Origin: CAYWXK01 sp964462515
GTDB lineage: Bacteria; Planctomycetota; Phycisphaerae; Sedimentisphaerales; Anaerobacaceae
Direction: 5' to 3'
Assembly (NCBI GenBank): GCA_964462515.1
Contig: CAYWXK010000003.1
Span: 62,001 to 126,000, forward strand
Length of the DNA stretch: 64,000 nucleotides
Positions 51,148-59,838 of this stretch are shown one piece after another (position 1 is the first letter of the stretch; each line of letters opens with the position of its first letter). Both the position numbers and the translations under genes were made by a program. Below the pieces are notes generated by a model that was given only the letters and a program-made list of their open reading frames with translations, was not told the DNA's origin and did not search any database.

Positions 51148-51489
51148 TCAAGCCGGAACAAGCGCTCCGCTAAAAACAAAATTCAATCCGACCGCCAGCT
51201 CACGGAGCTGTGCCTTTTGTCTTACAAGCTCATCCTTGCCTTTACCTGTGATTGAGTAATATCTTCTTCTTCGGCCGGTTTCAGACGTTTCCCATCTGCC
51301 CTCGACAAGCTTCTTTGCCTCTAAATTGTAAAGCAATGGATAGAGTGTTCCCTTGCCGAGCATCAGAACGTCGCCGCTTCGCTGCTCGATGGCCTGGCTC
51401 AACTCATAGCCATACATTGGCCCGCGAGATAAAACCTCCAGAACAACCACCGGTGCGATTCCTTTTAATAATTGACTTTCAAACTTCAT
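51148..51489 (-). CDS. PadR-family transcriptional regulator 1
   Basis: 113-residue winged-helix repressor. GPMYGYELSQAIEQRSG (~29-45) is the recognition-helix region, and LGKGTLYPLLYNLEAKKLVEGRW (~48-70, wing LYPLL-LE) is the PadR signature; the C-terminal helix dimerises. The start is the ATG at 51489; upstream Met codons are less well placed. It probably represses the HAAS-type operon downstream, and an inverted repeat at 51573-51607 is a candidate operator. Confidence 0.87.
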   Translation of the reverse strand: MKFESQLLKGIAPVVVLEVLSRGPMYGYELSQAIEQRSGDVLMLGKGTLYPLLYNLEAKKLVEGRWETSETGRRRRYYSITGKGKDELVRQKAQLRELAVGLNFVFSGALVPA

Positions 51490-51572
51490 ACAAAACTCCT
51501 TATCAACTTTTAGCAACCTTTGTACCTGTCGTTTGACTCACCCAAAATCTAATAGACATCTTGATATATCTT

Positions 51573-51607
51573 ACATTGCCCATTATGTCATACATACTAT
51601 GCAATGT
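51573..51607. promoter_or_regulatory. Candidate PadR operator 1
   Basis: ACATTGC and its complement GCAATGT separated by 21 bp, with an internal CATACATACTATG. Located 85-118 bp upstream of padR 1, which fits autoregulation. Confidence 0.4.
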
Positions 51608-51745
51608 CAACTAAAAAATTGAAAAATTATAAAAATTTTTGAAATTTCTCTAAACCTATAAATAAACAGGACTTAAGAACAATAACTGCTGTTTTATGGT
51701 CCTGACAGCCGCCATTTTTGATTGCCAGTAACCTCGAATCTAATT

Positions 51746-52444
51746 CTAAATTGCACTGAACTCTGACGCACGGAGTCTGACCAGTATCACTACCAGGATT
51801 ACGGCCAACAGAATTGGAAGTAACAATTGCAGATATGCCCCAATAATTGACATCTGTCCATATTCCTGGACACTCATCATTCGCGCCGCAGCAGCAGAAA
51901 AGAAAATTCGTGCAGCATTAAGAAATACTACAGCAGCAATAAAACCCCCAACGAGTATGGTTCTTATGGCAAAGTTGTTAAGCCATCGACCGAACCGCAG
52001 GATTTTCCAGTTGTGTCGATAAGATAGACAAAGGAAAAAAATCACCAGTCCCAGAATTGCAAGGTTTGAGAGAGCGCCAACCAGCCCCAGGACATAACCT
52101 CTTATTCCACCCAGACCAGCGAGTAAAATGCAGGCCTGCGATACGGCACCTGCAAGGTAACTGGCAAATAGATATGCCAGTATGCCTGCGGCCATCCAGA
52201 AAATTCTTCTTTTCAACATTGCGGGCCAATTCACCTTTGCAAACTCACTGCCAAGAGCATCCGTGTCACCAACTCGATGTGCAGCTACCCAAAAGGCTTC
52301 CTCGCCAGACAGCTTCAAGGTAATCAATCGCTCAATTTCTTCTCTTAGATGGCTTTCCAACTCATCGATATCCGACTTACCGAAGGCCTCCGATTGAGCC
52401 AATGCGTAACGCCACTTTTTTATCTGTTCATTCAGGTCAAACAT
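51746..52444 (-). CDS. HAAS/permease-prefix-like membrane protein, PadR partner
   Basis: 232 residues. N-terminal helical segment (residues 1-75; DELESHLREEIERLI), then four to five membrane helices (~85-230). This is the usual HAAS-like protein that PadR regulators act with; its activity is not known. The start is the ATG at 52444, with GGGAGA seven bases upstream; the in-frame upstream Mets lie inside padR 2. It overlaps padR 2 by 13 bp. Confidence 0.7.
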   Translation of the reverse strand: MFDLNEQIKKWRYALAQSEAFGKSDIDELESHLREEIERLITLKLSGEEAFWVAAHRVGDTDALGSEFAKVNWPAMLKRRIFWMAAGILAYLFASYLAGAVSQACILLAGLGGIRGYVLGLVGALSNLAILGLVIFFLCLSYRHNWKILRFGRWLNNFAIRTILVGGFIAAVVFLNAARIFFSAAAARMMSVQEYGQMSIIGAYLQLLLPILLAVILVVILVRLRASEFSAI

Positions 52445-52773
52445 AGTTTTTTCTCCCATAATCGTCTCAAAGTCGAATATGTTAACATCCATTGATTTTT
52501 TTGCTCTTTCAACACCTTTTTGCCTTTATTCTTGAGCTGATAATACCTTCGCAGCCTGCCTGCCTCGGAGGCACGACTGAAGGACTTTATCAACCCCTGA
52601 TGTTCAAGCCGATGCAAAACAGGATAAAGCATCCCGTCTGTCCATTCCATCCGTCCGCCTGATAACTGACGGACACGCTTTATGATGGCGTAGCCGTAGC
52701 TATCTCCCTCAGCCAGAATAGAAAGAATCAGCGGAGTAGCGGACGCCGCAACCAAATCCTTTTTTATAGTCAT
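52432..52773 (-). CDS. PadR-family transcriptional regulator 2
   Basis: 113 residues. Helix-turn-helix at GDSYGYAIIKRVRQLSGGR (~23-41), wing and signature WTDGMLYPVLHRLEHQGLI (~44-62), with the basic KNKGKKVLKEQ region at the end. It directly precedes and overlaps its membrane partner, and its candidate operator lies 35 bp upstream at 52808. Together with padR 1 this is the second of two PadR units within 3.5 kb. Confidence 0.88.
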   Translation of the reverse strand: MTIKKDLVAASATPLILSILAEGDSYGYAIIKRVRQLSGGRMEWTDGMLYPVLHRLEHQGLIKSFSRASEAGRLRRYYQLKNKGKKVLKEQKNQWMLTYSTLRRLWEKKLCLT

Positions 52774-52807
52774 ATTTGTGTCTCCAGAACATATACCTAA
52801 TAGCTAT

Positions 52808-52828
52808 ATACATAATACATCTATGTAT
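52808..52828. promoter_or_regulatory. Candidate PadR operator 2
   Basis: Perfect inverted repeat ATACATA, 7-nt spacer, TATGTAT, 35 bp upstream of padR 2. The ATGT/ACAT halves fit known PadR operators. Confidence 0.5.
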
Positions 52829-52999
52829 GATATTGTCAAGTAAAAAATCCAAAAATTTCAAAATTTTTTTAACTTTGTTATGACAGTGTGGACCAGAACC
52901 TTAATTTGCCTGCAATATGGATTTTTAGACGCAAAATTTTTACAAAGTAAGTTACGTAAAGAACTTACAGTTCTTTTTCGTTAACCATGTAAAAACTAA

Positions 53000-53030
53000 G
53001 ACCCAAGACCATTGCCAATGGTCTTGGGTC
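53000..53030 (-). terminator. Long intrinsic terminator of the isomerase-like gene 2
   Basis: A perfect 14-15 bp stem (GACCCAAGACCATTG and complement) with a minimal loop, 25 bp past the stop of 53055-54515 on the minus strand. TTAGTTTTTAC follows on that strand. Confidence 0.8.
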
Positions 53031-53054
53031 CTGAGGTTTTGTGTATCTTGTGCC

Positions 53055-54515
53055 TTATGCCTCTTCTACCATCTCAAAGCCGAGCAGGGCAGCTATATGC
53101 TCAACAGGGCGTTTGAGGTCGCCGTAGAAAGTAACGCGGTGCCAGCCCCACTGGTCCCAGAATTTCAGCAGCTTGTCAATACTGCCTTTTGGCTCAGCAG
53201 CAAGTTTGGTCCGGCAGGCCTTGTCCTCATCGATGTTCGCCACGGATTTACCCTGGTGGAATACTACCTTGTGATTGTCCGGGTTGAACTCAATCGTAGT
53301 GGTCATCTCACCCAGCGGCATAAGCGACCGCACTGCAGCGCCTTTGCGGTCCTCGGAGTGGCTGCGAATATGGTACGGGTTGCTGCGACCATCAGGCCCA
53401 TAGACCTTATTTGGCGCTACACAGTGTGCATAGATAATCTGGTTCTTGGATGTATCGATGACCGGGTCGGAGATATAACCAGGTCTGCCGACAAGATAGC
53501 CCATAAGCAGCATCGTGATAGTGGATGTAAGGTCGCCTTCGCAGGCGCCGACGTAGCCATCGTTATTGAACTGGAAGAAACCCAGGCACGGATATGCCGT
53601 AATATGTCCGCCGTAGAATCCACCCAGGCAGTTCATCGCAATGGCCCTGGCCTTATTTTGCTCCATCAACTGGCGCATTGCCAGATACATCGCCCCCGAC
53701 TTCTCTATTTCCTGATGCGATGGCTCCACAATCTTCTCTGCCTCACTTGTCCATCGCTTTGCCCATTTGCGGGCCTCATCGCGGTCGGCCTTTTCGTAAA
53801 GCTCGTTGAGCGGGTCGTAGTTTATCTCCACGGTCTTGGTGCCAAAGACCTTTTGCACGCCCTCAGCAGAACAGCCAAAGCCGCCTCCGATACGCAGAAT
53901 TACCGATGACTGAAGCTTCTTGATGCACTCGAAGCATTTAGCTGCTTGAATTACGTCGTCAAAATTCGTGGACGAAACACCGGCCACTTTTAATCCTTGC
54001 CTTTTAGCGGATGAGTAGGCAATCAGAAATTCTCCTGAGCCGCCATACAGGTCATCAACAAAAATAGTAGGCCTGCCTGATGCAGCGATAGTCTGAGGAG
54101 CACCTGTCCAGATGCCTACCATATAGATAAGATAGCCATCGACTTCCTTGTCGGCTTCGAGGATTTTTTTTGCCTCATCTGCATTTTGTGCCGTAGCAGG
54201 TAGAAATTCGACTCCCGGACAGCCTTTGCGAAGTTTTTCCAAAAGCTCCTTTTTGCGTCCTTCATAGTCGTAGCCGATGTTTGGCCATGTTGGGCTCTGC
54301 GGCGGGATATGCGTAAAAACAAGCCGCACCTTGGCTTTCTCTTCACTGGCCGCCGGCTGGGCCAACGCCGGTATGGCAGTTAAGGCCGATATGCCTGCAA
54401 GGCCGGCTGCGCACGCGGCACAGCCGCCAATAAATTCCCGCCTCGACAACCCACAACCTGTCCCGGCAGCTTTTAATGATTCTTGTAATTGGGCCTGTTT
54501 GCCTTTAGAGTTCAT
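53055..54515 (-). CDS. Tat-exported L-fucose/arabinose-isomerase-like protein 2
   Basis: 486 residues. A Tat signal SRREFIGGCAACAAGLAGIS lies at ~24-43, then a Rossmann-like N-terminal part (~60-230). The C-terminal part has AIAMNCLGGFYGG (~297-309), YVGACEGDLTS (~325), AHCVAPNKVYG (~370) and YHIRSHSEDRKGAAVRSLMP (~385-404). The same order of motifs as in 45566-47050 shows that the two are homologues. A sugar isomerase exported by Tat would be unusual, since the classical enzymes are cytosolic; binding or non-isomerase roles are possible. A strong terminator follows at 53000. Confidence 0.72.
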   Translation of the reverse strand: MNSKGKQAQLQESLKAAGTGCGLSRREFIGGCAACAAGLAGISALTAIPALAQPAASEEKAKVRLVFTHIPPQSPTWPNIGYDYEGRKKELLEKLRKGCPGVEFLPATAQNADEAKKILEADKEVDGYLIYMVGIWTGAPQTIAASGRPTIFVDDLYGGSGEFLIAYSSAKRQGLKVAGVSSTNFDDVIQAAKCFECIKKLQSSVILRIGGGFGCSAEGVQKVFGTKTVEINYDPLNELYEKADRDEARKWAKRWTSEAEKIVEPSHQEIEKSGAMYLAMRQLMEQNKARAIAMNCLGGFYGGHITAYPCLGFFQFNNDGYVGACEGDLTSTITMLLMGYLVGRPGYISDPVIDTSKNQIIYAHCVAPNKVYGPDGRSNPYHIRSHSEDRKGAAVRSLMPLGEMTTTIEFNPDNHKVVFHQGKSVANIDEDKACRTKLAAEPKGSIDKLLKFWDQWGWHRVTFYGDLKRPVEHIAALLGFEMVEEA

Positions 54516-54694
54516 ATATACCTCCTAAATTTTTATTGTCGTTTCGTTACGGTTTTCTTACTCACAAATATATACCATAATTGCGCCACAGTGCCATATT
54601 AAATTTCTTATAAATCTAATTAGCGACGTGTTTCCGTTGAAATTCCTTGCAAGAACAGAACCTTTCGCTATAAAATCATTAAAACCTATAGCAA

Positions 54695-54766
54695 GATGTC
54701 ATTGCGAGCCCCGACGCCTGCCCTGAGCGAAGTCGAAGGGTCGTTTATCGGGGCGTGGCAATCTTA
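54695..54766. repeat. GTCATTGCGAG-type palindromic repeat
   Basis: Begins GATGTCATTGCGAGCCCCGA and ends TCGGGGCGTGGCAATCTTAT; arms pair, and the loop contains CCTGAGCGAAGTCGAAGG. Directly upstream of tRNA-Ser. Relatives at 43422 and, diverged, at 23205-23290. Confidence 0.75.
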
Positions 54767-54772
54767 TAAACC

Positions 54773-54859
54773 GGAGCAGTGGCCGAGCGGTTTAAGGCGG
54801 CGGTCTTGAAAACCGCTTCCCGAGTAATTGGGACGGGGGTTCGAATCCCTCCTGCTCCG
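54773..54859 (+). tRNA. tRNA-Ser (anticodon TGA)
   Basis: 87 nt with the long variable arm of tRNA-Ser. Acceptor GGAGCAG/CTGCTCC, anticodon stem GCGGT/ACCGC and loop CTTGAAA with anticodon TGA; T arm with GTTCGAATCC. CCA not encoded. Confidence 0.92.
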
Positions 54860-54904
54860 TTAGGAGCAGAGCAGCACAACTGCTTGTGCTGCGTGGGGAG
54901 TCGA

Positions 54905-55064
54905 AGGGTTTGCGCTGTCCTTAAGACCGCAAACCCCTGGCCCGAAGGGGAATCCCTCCTGCTCCGTTATGACGGTGGCACGGCCATCTTGGCCGTGTCT
55001 TCACGGGCTGGAAGCCCATGCCACATAATGGAGCGGCCCGAAGGGAAATCCCTCCTGCTCCGTT
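54905..55064 (+). repeat. Two decayed copies of the tRNA-Ser 3' end
   Basis: The 20-base tRNA end AATCCCTCCTGCTCCGTT recurs at 54951 and 55047, each preceded by GGCCCGAAGGG. The first copy also has GTCCTTAAGACCGC resembling a tRNA anticodon arm. Neither folds as a full tRNA. They may be remains of tandem tRNA genes or old attachment sites. Confidence 0.6.
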
Positions 55065-55124
55065 TAGTCGTTGTGCGTGTTGCGTATTTCGTAATTCGTA
55101 ATCTTTCACAAAGGAAGGAACAGT

Positions 55125-56396
55125 ATGAACAAGAAAAATCGTAGCTTTATATCTCTATCGGTCGTAGTGTTAGCTGGAATATATCTATTTTACAGCGGCC
55201 CACTCCTTGCACAGTTCCGTGCTGCCATTGCCATTCGTAACGTAACACCCGAGCCGCTTCTTCCCGTCTCAGGCGGCGTGGGGCCTTCTGAACCTGTCAA
55301 TCGCAAGATAGGGGAATTGACCGTGCGTGCCTTGGTTTTTGAAAACGGCGACACTCGTGTTGCTATTTGCAGCGCCGACTTTCTCGGTTTCCCAAGTGTT
55401 CTTTGTAACAAGGTTCGCCAGAAGGTGCCGAGCATCCCTCCGGAGAATATCCTCATCGCCGCCACGCACAACCATAGTGCGCCGGATTGCTATGGCTTTC
55501 CCGATAAGGATGGAAAAACCGGTGCTGACATTACATACTTGAATAATGTTTGTGATAAACTGGCGGATGCTATCAAGCAGGCTGTAAGCCAGTTGCAGCC
55601 GGCGCATATCAAAATAGCGACAGGTGCAGCAAAGGGCAAAATTGCATATAATTATTACGCAGAGAAACTTTTTGACCCGCGTTGTCACGTCATCCAGGCA
55701 CTCAGTGTCGAAGGCAAACCGTTAGCCACTCTTGTCAACTACGCCTGTCATCCTGAAGTAATCGGGCCGGACCAGGGTATTCTCTGCCCGGATTTTGTAG
55801 GGCCGCTCTACGAGCAGCTCCAAAAGCAAGGCGCTGGCATCGGCATCTTTATCAATAGCGCAGCAGGAGGAATGGTTACCGCTGACTGCCGGGGTCCTGA
55901 TGGCAGAGACATTCGAAGCTGGGATGAGTGCATACGCATCGGCCATCTTCTTGCAGACCAGGCGCTTGGCATCATTGCAGATGCACCTCTCCAGAAAGAC
56001 CCGAATTTATTCTGCAAAAGCACAATCGTCGAATTTCCCGTTGAAAGTGAAATTCTGCTGTCCGTTATAAAGCTCTCTCCCTTAGGTTATAATCTAAATG
56101 AAAAAGGCAGTGTCAGCACTCAGGTCAACGTCATAAACATCAGCGATGCCCAGATATTGACTATTCCCGGCGAAGCGTTGCCGAACATCGGCTACTATTT
56201 GAAACGAAAGATGCACGGCAGGCACAATATGCTCTTTGGTCTGACAAACGATGCCTTCGGCTACATATTGACAAAGGTGGACTGGAATAGTTTTGACCGC
56301 TACAACTATATTAGTAGAACCTGCCTTGGTGAGATGACCGGCGAAATCTTCATCGACCAGGCCCTTAAGCTGGTTGACGCCTGCCCTCGCCCATAA
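55125..56396 (+). CDS. Exported neutral ceramidase-like protein
   Basis: 423 residues, similar to the N-terminal catalytic domain of neutral/alkaline ceramidases, which cleave the amide of ceramides and related N-acyl lipids. Signal peptide FISLSVVVLAGIYLFYSGP precedes AIAIRNVTP, the usual start. Zinc-ligand motifs are ATHNHSAPD (~residues 112-120, H-x-H) and NYACHPEVIG (~200-209), and INSAAGGMV (~242-250) contains the Ser of the active-site region. The C-terminal immunoglobulin-like domain of eukaryotic ceramidases is missing, as in many bacterial planctomycete homologues. The start is preceded by GGAAGGAA. Ceramide need not be the substrate here. Confidence 0.82.
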   Translation: MNKKNRSFISLSVVVLAGIYLFYSGPLLAQFRAAIAIRNVTPEPLLPVSGGVGPSEPVNRKIGELTVRALVFENGDTRVAICSADFLGFPSVLCNKVRQKVPSIPPENILIAATHNHSAPDCYGFPDKDGKTGADITYLNNVCDKLADAIKQAVSQLQPAHIKIATGAAKGKIAYNYYAEKLFDPRCHVIQALSVEGKPLATLVNYACHPEVIGPDQGILCPDFVGPLYEQLQKQGAGIGIFINSAAGGMVTADCRGPDGRDIRSWDECIRIGHLLADQALGIIADAPLQKDPNLFCKSTIVEFPVESEILLSVIKLSPLGYNLNEKGSVSTQVNVINISDAQILTIPGEALPNIGYYLKRKMHGRHNMLFGLTNDAFGYILTKVDWNSFDRYNYISRTCLGEMTGEIFIDQALKLVDACPRP

Positions 56397-56734
56397 AACA
56401 CCACCAAACGCCGTTCAAGGCACAAAATGCAAGCCGAAAGACGGGTTCAAAGCCGCAAAGACCAGCCGTTTGAAGCAGGATTTGATGTTCCATCCCCATC
56501 CCAAAATTTTTTACAGATTTTACTTGATTGCTCCGCCTATGATGGATTGAATTATACGGATTTTTCTTAATTCGCTCATATCGCCCAGCTTGTTTGGCAG
56601 ACAGAGATAAGCCGTTGCGGATTAAGTTGATGCCGCATATCGCATAAATGTATGAATGAACTAATCAAAAAGCGTATTATACATATATAAGGATAACGCA
56701 GGAGGCGTTAATCAGTCCTGCAAGGAGGCAGAAA
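56397..56734. other. 338-bp intergenic region with leader hairpin
   Basis: No coding region recognised. Near the end GCAGGA (56698) and TCCTGC (56716) pair into a hairpin directly before the AAGGAGG ribosome site of the next gene, which may affect its translation. TATTATACATATATAAG upstream is promoter-like. Confidence 0.35.
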
Positions 56735-56965
56735 ATGACCGACTTTGACTTGGACAGCATAATGGAAGAGGAAGGCTATCTTCCAGGGGTTCCCCATTGG
56801 GACGTGGCCGAAGACTACGACAACGCCGTTAAATCGTGTGCTGAAAGCACCTGCCAGCTCTGCGGCCATAAAGGTTTGGAGCTTCGGTCCTTTATTGACT
56901 GGTCAACTCTCGTTCACAAAGCTTTTTCCGAATGCCCCCAATGCGGCAATACCGAACAGCTTTAG
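56735..56965 (+). CDS. Small zinc-binding protein
   Basis: 76 residues with two CxxC knuckles (CQLCG at ~40-44 and CPQCG at ~68-72) that together can bind one zinc. The N-terminus is acidic (MTDFDLDSIMEEEGYLPG). A strong AAGGAGG lies nine bases before the ATG. Family not identified; possibly a small regulator or adaptor. Supported as a gene by its ribosome site and a plausible fold. Confidence 0.6.
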   Translation: MTDFDLDSIMEEEGYLPGVPHWDVAEDYDNAVKSCAESTCQLCGHKGLELRSFIDWSTLVHKAFSECPQCGNTEQL

Positions 56966-57196
56966 CCGGAATTTTTCAAAGCCACAAAACTAAAGACACA
57001 GATCGGCTACCACACCGAATTAGAAGGACACCAAAAGAAACATAAGAAGGTTAAAAAAATGATATCCAAACAGAACAGTGAACCGTACTACTGCTACTAC
57101 GTTCTATTTTGGGACATTACACGCAACAAAAGTGGATTTTCAAAGAAAAATAGACAAATCTTCTAAGACAAAGTTCTTATAATTGGAGTCTGATTT

Positions 57197-58261
57197 ATGA
57201 GGAATGATCGTATCGAATCAGTTAGTGATTTTATAATAAAAATAAATGAAATCTTACAAGAATGGTACGATATCAGCCCGCTTATAAGCGTTGCATGGTT
57301 TAGAGGGAAAAGAAAAAAGAAGAATGGGTTACGACCGAAATTGTTTGACCTAATTAAAGAGATTGGCGACAAAAGTAAAAAACTCACCTTTGAGAACGAC
57401 ATTTCGCAGGAGTTTCGTATGCGAGCTCCGGTTTTATCTATTAGGACGCCTTCGTACGAAAGGATTGATGAATGGCTTTTTCTGATGCAGCATAATGGAC
57501 TTCCCACAAGGTTGCTCGACTGGACGGAAGGTGCGTTATTTGCATTATTCTTTGCTATAAACGAAATAATATCTAAACCCGACACTAATGGCAAAGATCC
57601 AGACTCGCCGTTGGTTTGGGTTCTTAATCCACTTATGTTTAATTTTGTTGCCAGTGGCAGGATGTTCCTACCCCTTTCTTGGAATGACAGGAGTAATCTC
57701 TACCATAGATGCACAGGCAAATTGGCTCTCGAACATGCTACCGATGAAGAAAAACGGGACATAGCAGACAGGAAAGAAGGAGACTTGATGTGGTTTTCTT
57801 GCCCGGGTAACATTAAAGCAGCGTTTGCCTTACCCAAGGTTAATGGCAAAATCAAATACGAAGAAGAATATCCAATAGCGTTGAAACCACAACATATTCA
57901 TCAGAGGGTAACTGCCCAGAGAAGTTGCTTTACTGTTCATGGTAGCAATCGTAAGAGTATTGAGGACTTTTTTAATGGGAAGTCAATGCAAGATTTAATA
58001 CGTAATCATGAAAAAGCTCCGGACTACGAAATAAATAGGGAAGAATGTCAGAACGGTAATATTATTGTTAAGCACATTTCTGTCAAATTCGGAAAGAAGA
58101 AGTTTGACGAGTTATTCTTAAAAAAAATTGAAATATCCACTAAGAAAAAAGATATAGAAGCAATCCTAAAAGAGTTGAAGTGGTTGGGCGTATCTTATTC
58201 GACATTGTTCCCTGATCTTACAGGATTATCCAAAGAGCTGGAATTCTCCGCAAAACTTTGA
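57197..58261 (+). CDS. FRG-domain protein
   Basis: 354 residues. FRG domains are named for the F-R-G motif, seen here as WFRGKRKKKNGL (~34-45), and the second hallmark is WLFLMQHNGLPTRLLDW (~91-107), followed by TEGALFALFFA. The biochemical role is unknown, but the domain recurs in mobile and defence-associated regions. The gene is visibly AT-rich and Lys/Ile-rich compared with its neighbours, a sign of possible transfer. It starts at ATG 57197, and the Mth938-like gene follows 4 bp later. Confidence 0.85.
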   Translation: MRNDRIESVSDFIIKINEILQEWYDISPLISVAWFRGKRKKKNGLRPKLFDLIKEIGDKSKKLTFENDISQEFRMRAPVLSIRTPSYERIDEWLFLMQHNGLPTRLLDWTEGALFALFFAINEIISKPDTNGKDPDSPLVWVLNPLMFNFVASGRMFLPLSWNDRSNLYHRCTGKLALEHATDEEKRDIADRKEGDLMWFSCPGNIKAAFALPKVNGKIKYEEEYPIALKPQHIHQRVTAQRSCFTVHGSNRKSIEDFFNGKSMQDLIRNHEKAPDYEINREECQNGNIIVKHISVKFGKKKFDELFLKKIEISTKKKDIEAILKELKWLGVSYSTLFPDLTGLSKELEFSAKL

Positions 58262-58265
58262 CAAA

Positions 58266-58610
58266 ATGCACATTGATTCATACCAATTCGGTGAAATTGT
58301 TATAGACGGCGTTAGCTACACCAGCGATTGTATTATCATTGGCGGCCGTGTGCAGGCCAACTGGTGGAGAAAAGAGGGACATTCGTTATCTATCGAGGAC
58401 CTGCAAACGGTGATTGCCGCAAAACCGGTGGTTTTAGTGGTCGGCTGTGGGGCATCAGGGTTTATGAAAGTGCCGGATAAGACCCGGAAAGTCCTCGAAG
58501 AAAAAGATATCAAACTTGAATCGCTCGATACCCACAAAGCCGTCCAGCGATTTAATGAATTGACGCGCAGCGGCGTAAACGTCGCCGCCGCCCTCCACCT
58601 GACGTGCTAA
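58266..58610 (+). CDS. Mth938-like domain protein
   Basis: 114 residues of the Mth938/NDUFAF3-like fold: the SYQFGEIVIDGVSYTSD start, the VVGCGASGFM turn at ~58-67 and THKAVQRFNELTRSG near the end are the family's conserved features. In mitochondria related proteins help complex I assembly; bacterial roles are unknown. It starts 4 bp after the FRG gene, so the two appear to be co-transcribed although their composition differs. Confidence 0.85.
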   Translation: MHIDSYQFGEIVIDGVSYTSDCIIIGGRVQANWWRKEGHSLSIEDLQTVIAAKPVVLVVGCGASGFMKVPDKTRKVLEEKDIKLESLDTHKAVQRFNELTRSGVNVAAALHLTC

Positions 58611-58679
58611 TCCTTATTATTCAATGTCGCTGAGGATACAAAGATATATCGGATTTTGAGATTCGGATTGTCTTCATTA

Positions 58680-58800
58680 AGCATCGGGTATCCAGAATCG
58701 AGTATCGAGCGTCCACTCACCAATTAACTAATTAACCAATTAACTATTTTCCTTCGTAGCTTTGTGTCTTCGTGGCTACCTTTCTCTGTCCTCTGTGGCC
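58680..58800. repeat. Mixed degenerate repeats between two genes
   Basis: GGTATCCAGAATCGAGTATCG words, then CACTCACCAATTAACTAATT words, then TTGTGTCTTCGTGGCTACC (CACAAAG class) running into the pcm stop. The first two families also occur side by side at 3778-3866. Confidence 0.6.
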
Positions 58801-59643
58801 TTACTTCTCCGATTTGCCTTCCGGCTTTTCCACCTGTCCGGTCATCGGCACGAAGCGAACGGGCATAACATTTTTCTTCTGGATGCGGCCTTTCTGGTCT
58901 TTGGTAATCAAAACCAGATATTGAAAGCCAATGTCGGTTTCATAAGGCAGAATCATCCGGCCACCCGGTTTTAGCTGCGCCAGTAGCGGCGGGGGTATGC
59001 GGCCCGCAGCGGCTGTGCCGATAATCGCATCGAAGGGCGCCTTTTCCTCCCAGCCGAAGTATCCATCGCCGGCCCTGACGAAAACGTTTTTATAGCCCAG
59101 CTCTTTGAGGCGAACTTTGGCCGAGTCGGCAAGCTCCTTGACAATCTCAATTGTATAGACTTCCTTTGCGATTTCGGCGCAGACGGCGGCCTGATAGCCG
59201 GAGCCGGCCCCAATCTCTAAAACTTTAGACTCTGGTTTAAGTTTCAGTGCCTCGGTCATAAAAGCCACGATGTAAGGTTGACTGATGGTTTGGCCCTGAC
59301 CTATCGGAAGCGGATGGTCGGCGTATGCGTAAGGCTGCTCACCCGGAGGCACAAAGGCGTGTCGAGGCACTATCCGCATTGCCTTTAGAACATTAGGGTC
59401 GTTCACATCCCGTGCTTGGATTTGCTCTGTAACCATTCTCGCCCGCTCCCGGACACGCTCACCAAAAGCCGGGTGTTTATGCTCAGGCCGAGGCGGCACA
59501 TTGACATCGTTCGGCTCATTCCGTTCTTGTCCAGTCGGCTTGTTCGCATCGGCTCCAACGGATAAAATGGGTGGAAGGAGCAATAACAGGCATAGAGGCA
59601 CGTAAATCCATTTTTCGATTAATCTTCGATATTTTGCAGCCAT
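58801..59643 (-). CDS. pcm: Exported protein-L-isoaspartate O-methyltransferase
   Basis: 280 residues. Repairs isoaspartyl residues using S-adenosylmethionine. The catalytic domain shows IGQGQTISQPYIVAFMTEAL (~113-132), the SAM motif VLEIGAGSGYQAAV (~140-153) and IGTAAAGRIPPPLL (~210-223). It differs from the usual ~210-residue cytosolic enzyme by an N-terminal signal sequence (VPLCLLLLLPPILSV, ~13-27) and a Pro/Asn-rich linker (~30-60), so this copy is probably exported. The stop lies in the adjacent repeat region. SAM availability outside the cytoplasm would be a problem, so anchoring facing the cytoplasm is an alternative. Confidence 0.88.
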   Translation of the reverse strand: MAAKYRRLIEKWIYVPLCLLLLLPPILSVGADANKPTGQERNEPNDVNVPPRPEHKHPAFGERVRERARMVTEQIQARDVNDPNVLKAMRIVPRHAFVPPGEQPYAYADHPLPIGQGQTISQPYIVAFMTEALKLKPESKVLEIGAGSGYQAAVCAEIAKEVYTIEIVKELADSAKVRLKELGYKNVFVRAGDGYFGWEEKAPFDAIIGTAAAGRIPPPLLAQLKPGGRMILPYETDIGFQYLVLITKDQKGRIQKKNVMPVRFVPMTGQVEKPEGKSEK

Positions 59644-59838
59644 CTAAATATCTCTTAAAAACCACCAGTTTCTTCAAGGGTGAAATAGAGGCATCGGTAA
59701 TAGGTATTATAACATATCTTTGGAAAATCATCCCGCCGACATAAACATTAAAAATTTGCAAAAAATCCCTTGCAGCCCTTGATAACAGCCGATATAATTT
59801 AACCATGACTATCGACTAACCACTAATGACTAATTTAT

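Noticed and set aside
54779..55144. 121-codon frame over tRNA-Ser
   Set aside because: Translation of the tRNA and its repeats; no ribosome-binding site.
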